DNA from: an uncultured Atopostipes sp.
GTDB taxonomy: Bacteria; Bacillota; Bacilli; Lactobacillales; Carnobacteriaceae_A
Assembly: GCA_910588235.1 (NCBI GenBank)
Contig: CAJUOQ010000051.1
Location: 1-10,688 of the forward strand
Direction: 5' to 3'
Length of the DNA: 10,688 nucleotides
Below the pieces are notes generated by a model. It had not been told where the DNA came from and searched no databases. It saw only the letters and a program-made list of their open reading frames with translations. Below are positions 6,722 to 10,688 of the stretch, piece after piece; position 1 is the first letter of the stretch, and every line of letters starts with the position of its first letter. Made by a program: the position numbers and the translations under genes.

Positions 6722-6757
6722 GTTCTCTCTATTTTATTCTTTTAATGTTAGAGAACA
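6721..6757. repeat. Inverted repeat downstream of lit
   Basis: TGTTCTCT (6721-6728) and AGAGAACA (6750-6757) are perfect 8-bp arms around an A/T-rich 21-base loop. It lies between the lit stop and the bidirectional terminator. No U-tract follows on the minus strand, so it is more likely an mRNA 3'-end stabilising stem or an accessory to the terminator than a terminator itself. Confidence 0.4.
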
Positions 6758-6769
6758 GAAGCTGTTTTT

Positions 6770-7399
6770 TTAGCTATAAGCTTTTTTCTTGCTCAGCCAG
6801 TAACCTCCGATAAAAGAAGCTTCGATTAAGATAAAAGCAAAGGTAAAACAATACATAAAAAATTCTTGGGGCAAGATGGTGATGACCGGATCCGTCGTAA
6901 CGTCAAAGAGCCAGGCATCATTATTGAATAAGATTTCATGAAAGATGACAAACATCGCATCAAAGTCAATTGCCAAAATGAACAATAAGACAAATGGAAC
7001 GAAAATAGCGATTTGAAAAGGTTGAATCAATCGCCAGTAACTGTTGCCCCGTTTGATTCTTCTGAGATAGAAAAAAGTAGCGATGCCTGATAGAAACAGC
7101 AAGCCATAATTAATATAAAATAGCATTTTGACTTCGTAAAAGTGAAAAGCCCCGCTCGCAGAAAATGGAAAATCGGGGAGCACTAAGGTATCGAGCCAAG
7201 GAAAATGGAGGTATTTTAGCACCGCATAGTAATTTTCCATGATCTGATTCACCGACATCCCCACTTGCTCCGGAATGTTTAAAAAGTTTAAGGAAAAACG
7301 ATACAAAGGCACCGCTAAAATCGTCAAGGCAATTACTGCAGTTAAAATAAAGACAAAAATACTCGCAGTGCCAAAAAAATGCCGAAGTTTATTTTTCAT
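6770..7399 (-). CDS. lit: Lipoprotein intramolecular transacylase Lit (DUF1461/TIGR01906 membrane protein)
   Basis: Lit moves an acyl chain from the diacylglyceryl group of a lipoprotein to the alpha-amino group of its N-terminal cysteine, giving lyso-form lipoproteins; known enzymes come from Enterococcus faecalis and Bacillus cereus. The 209-residue product has about four membrane spans (roughly 12-34, 92-111, 125-145, 178-201). The first extracytoplasmic loop carries FHFYEVK with His86, and FHEILFNNDAW carries His154. These two histidines match in place the catalytic pair reported for B. cereus Lit. The family pattern (ILPQEFF at 175-181) is also present. The AGGAG site overlaps the stop of the yutF-like gene nine bases upstream, suggesting translational coupling. 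Family membership is firm; transacylase activity is inferred. Confidence 0.82.
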   Translation of the reverse strand: MKNKLRHFFGTASIFVFILTAVIALTILAVPLYRFSLNFLNIPEQVGMSVNQIMENYYAVLKYLHFPWLDTLVLPDFPFSASGAFHFYEVKMLFYINYGLLFLSGIATFFYLRRIKRGNSYWRLIQPFQIAIFVPFVLLFILAIDFDAMFVIFHEILFNNDAWLFDVTTDPVITILPQEFFMYCFTFAFILIEASFIGGYWLSKKKAYS

Positions 7400-7408
7400 A
7401 TAGATCTC

Positions 7409-8194
7409 CTAACGAATGTCCCAGCCCGCTAACGTATCCACTACATAAGTTGCTGGCGTGGGGAGGTCAGGGACCGCTTCTTTTTTCGTAAAACCTGTAA
7501 GCACCAATAACGTATCGATTTCATTGCGGATGCCCGCTTGAATATCGGTCGTGTAGTTATCGCCAACCATTAAGACGTCTTCTTTTTGAAGCCCAATTTC
7601 CTCAAGTGCAGCATCCATAATAATCGCTTCCGGTTTCCCTACAACAGTCGCCTTCACTCCGGTGGCTGCTTCTAAGAATGCAACTAACGCACCATTCCCC
7701 GGCACCAAACCTCTCTCCGTCGGTAAATTCGTATCCGGATTGGTCGCAATAAATTTGGCGCCTGCATGAATTAAATGCGTCGCTGTTTCAAAAGCTTGAT
7801 ACGTCACTTCGCGATCCAGGCCAACCACTACCGCATCAACTCCTGTCTCTGCCAACTCAAAACCAGCTGCGGTTAAACCGTCTAAAAGCCCACCTTCGCC
7901 GATGACATACAGGCGTTCGCCCTTTTCTTTTTTCAAATAAGAAATGGTTGCCATCGTACTTGTAAAGACTTCTTCTGGGTAAGCTTCCACATCCGAAACA
8001 TTTTTTAATTTTGACGCTACATCTTCTGCGTGTGACGTTGAGTTATTGGTTAAAAACAGAAATGGTTTATCGGCTTTTCTCAAGCGCTCGATAAAACCGG
8101 CTGCCTCCTCAATCTTTTCTTCTCCATTGTACATCGTGCCATCTAAATCAATGAAATAACCCGCATATTCTTTCACCATTCGTTCTTCGTCCAC
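7409..8194 (-). CDS. yutF: HAD-superfamily sugar-phosphatase, YutF/NagD type (TIGR01457)
   Basis: This is a cytoplasmic haloacid-dehalogenase-like phosphatase with a C2 cap, of the NagD/p-nitrophenylphosphatase group. Motif I is DLDGT with nucleophile Asp16 and Asp18; motif II is LTNNST (48-53); motif III is the lysine of VGKPE (185-189); motif IV is MVGDNYTTDI (209-218) with Asp212. The physiological substrate is unknown. The GTG at 8194 (261 residues) is five bases after the yutD stop and has AGAGGA nine bases upstream. An in-frame ATG at 8179 would give 256 residues, the length of B. subtilis YutF, and starts in the usual MxxxxGYxIDLDGT manner, but its GAGGTG site is too far away. Both starts are plausible. 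The stop TAG lies inside the ribosome binding site of lit. Confidence 0.92.
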   Translation of the reverse strand: MDEERMVKEYAGYFIDLDGTMYNGEEKIEEAAGFIERLRKADKPFLFLTNNSTSHAEDVASKLKNVSDVEAYPEEVFTSTMATISYLKKEKGERLYVIGEGGLLDGLTAAGFELAETGVDAVVVGLDREVTYQAFETATHLIHAGAKFIATNPDTNLPTERGLVPGNGALVAFLEAATGVKATVVGKPEAIIMDAALEEIGLQKEDVLMVGDNYTTDIQAGIRNEIDTLLVLTGFTKKEAVPDLPTPATYVVDTLAGWDIR

Positions 8195-8199
8195 CTCAC

Positions 8200-8847
8200 C
8201 TATTCCTCTTTTTTCTTACGTATTTTAAATTGCTTCTTCGTACTACTTCTCTGCGTTTTTTCTTTTGTCTTCTTTGCTTTTTTCGGCGCTTTATTTTCTT
8301 TTGTTTCTTCTTTTTTCGTCACTTGAAAATCTTTTTGTTTCTTTTGTGGCTGATTTTGTTTTTGGGGACTTTTTTTCTGAGCATTACGTCGTTTCCCAGA
8401 CTTTCCTTTTTTCTTACGGTTCGATTTTTTATTGCGTTTGAAATAAGATTCGGGATCTTCTTTCTTTTTCTCAACACGTTCAAAAACAAAATATTGACAA
8501 CCAAAGTTACAATATTCAACTAAGTAGTCTTCTAAATTCGAAATCTTCATATCGATCGGTACGCCTTTACGATAGTCTTCATAAAAACCACGCAGACGTA
8601 ATTTTTCATAAGCGATGTCGCCGACAATATAATCGTATTTTAACAAATAATCCGTAAAACGGTTCTCCATCATTTCGATATCAAAAGCTTCTTGATAGTT
8701 TTCAATCATTTTATATTCAATATTTTCAAAACGGAAAGTTTCCGCATCCACACGAAAGATTTTTTTATCTTTTCCATCCAACACATCAATCTCGGTTAAA
8801 GCTTGATCTAATTGTTCTTTTGATGATTCATTCGGTTGTTTTGTCAT
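8200..8847 (-). CDS. yutD: YutD family protein with long lysine-rich C-terminal tail
   Basis: Residues about 28-125 are the YutD (DUF1027) domain: ETFRFENIEYKMIENYQEAFD, then FTDYLLKYDYIVGDIAYEKLRLRGFY in two parts, ending in the conserved YCNFGCQYFVFER with Cys113 and Cys117. Its biochemical function is unknown. From about 127 to 215 the protein turns into a low-complexity tail of Lys, Arg, Gln, Glu and Ser with many KK and KKK runs, probably disordered and able to bind nucleic acid or the ribosome. The underlying DNA is strongly T-rich on the plus strand. AAAGGAG precedes the ATG. It lies 27 bases after yunD and five before the yutF GTG, in one operon. The tail length is likely to vary between species. 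Confidence 0.9.
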   Translation of the reverse strand: MTKQPNESSKEQLDQALTEIDVLDGKDKKIFRVDAETFRFENIEYKMIENYQEAFDIEMMENRFTDYLLKYDYIVGDIAYEKLRLRGFYEDYRKGVPIDMKISNLEDYLVEYCNFGCQYFVFERVEKKKEDPESYFKRNKKSNRKKKGKSGKRRNAQKKSPQKQNQPQKKQKDFQVTKKEETKENKAPKKAKKTKEKTQRSSTKKQFKIRKKKEE

Positions 8848-8874
8848 AAGGTTCGCTCCTTTCTCTTCTAAATT

Positions 8875-10257
8875 TTAGTCAGTTATAGGATATTTTTTCT
8901 TTAAATAATCGCCAACAACGTTACGTAAAAAGTTCGGATATAGAATTTCTTCCTCACTATTCTGATTCAGGGTATCAAAAAAAGGTAAAAAGGAAAAATA
9001 ATCAATGGTTGCTAATTCATAGATTTCCTCTGGTTGCACCGCTTCGCCCATCCAAGTCACTTTATTTGGCTGGATATGAAGTCCTTTTAAACATATTTTG
9101 CCAAAGACCTCTCCTCGAAAGCCAAAGCCGCGCACCGGCCGATCAATCATTCGCTCATCAATCGCTTGGATTTCTTTGGCAAATTCCAGCAAGTGGTGCC
9201 CCTGGATTTTACAGCGCATCACGCGAATCGGGTGCGGTAAAGCTTGATGTAAGTCATCAGCCGTCACTACCCCTTTCGGAAGATCGCCCATAAATAAGCC
9301 CGCATTTAACAGCGCGCCATCCGTCCCGGCAAAGTCAGCAATTGCAGCGAGTGTCACATCCGCTAATTGATTTTGCTCCCGCCAATCATAAGGCAGGTCA
9401 TACGGAATCTCTGCAATTTTTTCCGCTTGTAGCAACTCGTGTCCGCGCTCGATATATCCTTCATAGATAGAACGTTCATTGGCAACCGGTGGGATATCTT
9501 CCGCCGCATTCAGTAGACGCGCATTTTCAACTTTCAAACGGCCACGGTCGCGTCCGAGCACAATTTCACCTAACCAGTTCCCAAATTGACCGGCGCCCGC
9601 CAACATAGATCCTGCTACGATTTCACCCTCCAATAAAACATGGTGCGTGTGCGCTCCAATAATTAACGGTAAGGGAAAAAGCTTCGCCAAAAAGCGATCT
9701 TCATTCAGGCCTAAATGACTCAATAAAATCCAAAAATCTGCTTTCTCCTGATGTTTTTTAAAGAATTCTTGGGTTTGTTTCACTGGATTCGTCACTTTCC
9801 AGCCTAATTGCTCATACGTCTCATATAACGGTGCCGTCAAACCAAAAATCCCAATGCGATCCCCTTGGTCCGTCTCTAGGATCTCATAAGGTTTCGCCCA
9901 GTGAGGGGGTTTCTTCGTTTCTAAATCAAATAAATTCATGAGGACCACTGAAAAATCTGCCGCATCATAAAGGTGATTCAACTCTGTTTTTGAATTGGTG
10001 ATCCCTTCGTTATTTCCGATAGTTACCGCATCATACTGACCTTCATTCAGTAACTTCGTAATGGCTTGACCATCCGTCGCTTCCGTCAATGGATTCACTC
10101 GGTCCGTCGCATCACCAATGTCAAAAGCTAAGACCGAATCACCACTCTGCTCACGCATTACCCGCTTTTCCTGCAATTCATTCGCAAGACGCGGCCAATA
10201 CGTCAAATCAGAATGAATATCGTTCGTATGATAAATATAAATTTTTTCATTTGCCAT
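8875..10257 (-). CDS. yunD: YunD-type cytoplasmic metallophosphatase / 5'-nucleotidase
   Basis: The 460 residues have the two-domain 5'-nucleotidase build. The N-terminal metallophosphoesterase carries HTNDIHS (10-16), DIGD (46-49), GNNEG (81-85), SHLG (180-183) and GAHTHH (201-206), which supply the dinuclear metal ligands. The C-terminal substrate domain (about 280-430) includes LLNAGLF (316-322) and the ADDLHQALPHPIRVMR segment. There is no signal peptide, sortase motif or membrane span, unlike secreted 5'-nucleotidases, so it should act inside the cell. Note GNNE where classic enzymes have GNHE: the usual active-site His is Asn, as I recall for the YunD group. The substrate is uncertain; nucleotides or related phosphate esters are likely. 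AAGGAG lies ten bases before the ATG. It is the first gene of the operon to lit. Confidence 0.91.
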   Translation of the reverse strand: MANEKIYIYHTNDIHSDLTYWPRLANELQEKRVMREQSGDSVLAFDIGDATDRVNPLTEATDGQAITKLLNEGQYDAVTIGNNEGITNSKTELNHLYDAADFSVVLMNLFDLETKKPPHWAKPYEILETDQGDRIGIFGLTAPLYETYEQLGWKVTNPVKQTQEFFKKHQEKADFWILLSHLGLNEDRFLAKLFPLPLIIGAHTHHVLLEGEIVAGSMLAGAGQFGNWLGEIVLGRDRGRLKVENARLLNAAEDIPPVANERSIYEGYIERGHELLQAEKIAEIPYDLPYDWREQNQLADVTLAAIADFAGTDGALLNAGLFMGDLPKGVVTADDLHQALPHPIRVMRCKIQGHHLLEFAKEIQAIDERMIDRPVRGFGFRGEVFGKICLKGLHIQPNKVTWMGEAVQPEEIYELATIDYFSFLPFFDTLNQNSEEEILYPNFLRNVVGDYLKKKYPITD

Positions 10258-10305
10258 ACATCGTATACTCCTTGATCCAGTGACTTTATTTGTCCTACAC
10301 CCTCT

Positions 10306-10334
10306 ATTTTAGCATGTATTTTTGAAAATAACTG
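10306..10334 (-). promoter_or_regulatory. Candidate extended -10 promoter of the yunD-lit operon
   Basis: On the minus strand TGCTAAAAT (10314 to 10306) is an extended -10 box (TG-N-TAAAAT) about 50 bases upstream of the yunD ATG. Seventeen bases further up is CAGTTA (10334 to 10329), a weak -35 box. ATGACA (10338 to 10333) is a better -35 match but 21 bases away. The repeat array at 10380-10578 would lie just upstream of this promoter. Confidence 0.45.
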
Positions 10335-10379
10335 TCATTTATCTGAAACTCTTTGCGCTTCTTGGGTAAAATTTCCGCT

Positions 10380-10578
10380 GCCGGTCGATAATCTTTTTAT
10401 CGTCCCGCAAGAACGTCGCCACCGGACGATAATCCTTTTATCTTCGCGCAGGAACGTCACCGCCGGTCGATAATCCTTTTATCTTCGCGCAGGAAGGTCA
10501 CCGCCGGTCGATAAACACTTTATCGTCCCGCAAGAACGTCACCGCCGGTCGATAATCACTTTATCTTCCGGCGGGAAC
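10380..10578. repeat. Array of five 41-bp tandem repeats with internal dyad
   Basis: Units begin at 10380, 10421, 10462, 10503 and 10544, each 41 bases except the last (about 35). Each starts (G/A)CCGG(T/A)CGATAA and ends near GGAACGTCACC. All five keep GATAA-N5-TTATC exactly while the loop changes (TCTTT, TCCTT, TCCTT, ACACT, TCACT). Units 1 and 4 extend the stem to CGATAA/TTATCG with further pairs outside; unit 5 instead has outer arms GCCGG/CCGGC. The array is clearly richer in G+C than the flanks. A 41-base period cannot keep a reading frame, so it is not coding. Its function is unknown. Confidence 0.95.
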
Positions 10579-10688
10579 ACAAAAAGATCCCAAAACAAGT
10601 AACTTTTCTTTATTTTATCCTTTTTAGTTCCTTCTCCTGAATTATTCACTTCAAGTAAAATAAGCATAAATTCTCAGTATTTTCTCTA
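10579..10688. other. AT-rich sequence at the right edge, no gene seen
   Basis: The last 110 bases are AT-rich with long pyrimidine runs on the plus strand. I see no supported reading frame, RNA gene or clear promoter. A minus-strand AGGAGAAGG (around 10630-10640) is not followed by a usable start codon. A neighbouring gene may begin or end beyond the window. Confidence 0.5.

Noticed and set aside
8230..8523. Open frames on the plus strand and in another minus-strand frame within yutD
   Set aside because: They are by-products of the lysine-rich, T/A-biased coding sequence of yutD, which has a clear start site and a recognised domain.
9009..9293. Plus-strand open frame inside yunD
   Set aside because: It is antisense to a well-conserved metallophosphatase, has no ribosome binding site and no recognisable protein pattern.
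10339..10379. A possible sixth, degenerate copy of the 41-bp repeat just before the array
   Set aside because: Only scattered short matches (TTATCT, GCGC, CCGC) align in register; the GATAA/TTATC dyad is missing.
10380..10578. Possible CRISPR array
   Set aside because: The whole 41-base unit repeats, with no variable spacers between short direct repeats, and no cas gene is present.

Overview
The window looks like chromosomal housekeeping DNA from a low-GC Gram-positive bacterium, most likely of the order Lactobacillales (an Enterococcus- or Carnobacterium-like organism). The basis is an AT-rich composition, strong AGGAG-type ribosome binding sites before almost every gene, Firmicute-type rho-independent terminators, and a set of genes known together from Bacillus subtilis and lactic acid bacteria (yugI-pgi; yuiD, yumC, yutG, yutF, yutD, yunD). 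I cannot fix the genus from sequence alone.

Layout. Positions 1-553 contain no convincing gene. On the minus strand they hold two tandem consensus-like promoters with AT-rich upstream tracts and a boxA-like element, which is the look of an rRNA operon leader running off the left edge. Positions 454-2812 are a minus-strand unit: an S1-domain RNA-binding protein (YugI/CvfD type), a Nudix-fold protein with a decayed Nudix box, and glucose-6-phosphate isomerase (pgi), closed by a terminator. Positions 2852-4449 are a second minus-strand unit: a cyclophilin peptidyl-prolyl isomerase followed by a ROK-family fructokinase, ending in a 16-bp hairpin. The two units supply fructose 6-phosphate (fructokinase) and interconvert it with glucose 6-phosphate (pgi).

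From a divergent intergenic region (about 4375-4579), which carries a strong promoter overlapped by a perfect 15-bp palindrome, a plus-strand operon runs from 4580 to 6669: a YuiD-type PAP2-like membrane protein, a YumC-type ferredoxin/flavodoxin-NADP+ reductase, and a PgpA/YutG-type phosphatidylglycerophosphatase. Its terminator is bidirectional and meets a convergent minus-strand operon (10257 to 6770): yunD-like cytoplasmic metallophosphatase, yutD-like protein with a long lysine-rich tail, yutF-like HAD phosphatase, and a DUF1461/TIGR01906 membrane protein that I assign to Lit, the lipoprotein intramolecular transacylase. Several of these products act on membrane lipids or phosphate esters.

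Upstream of yunD, positions 10380-10578 hold an array of five 41-bp tandem repeats that is richer in G+C than its surroundings. Each copy contains an invariant GATAA-N5-TTATC dyad with a variable loop. This array, the pseudo-Nudix protein, the operator-like palindrome and the rRNA promoter pair are the most interesting non-routine signals. I found no mobile element, CRISPR array, tRNA gene or defence system.
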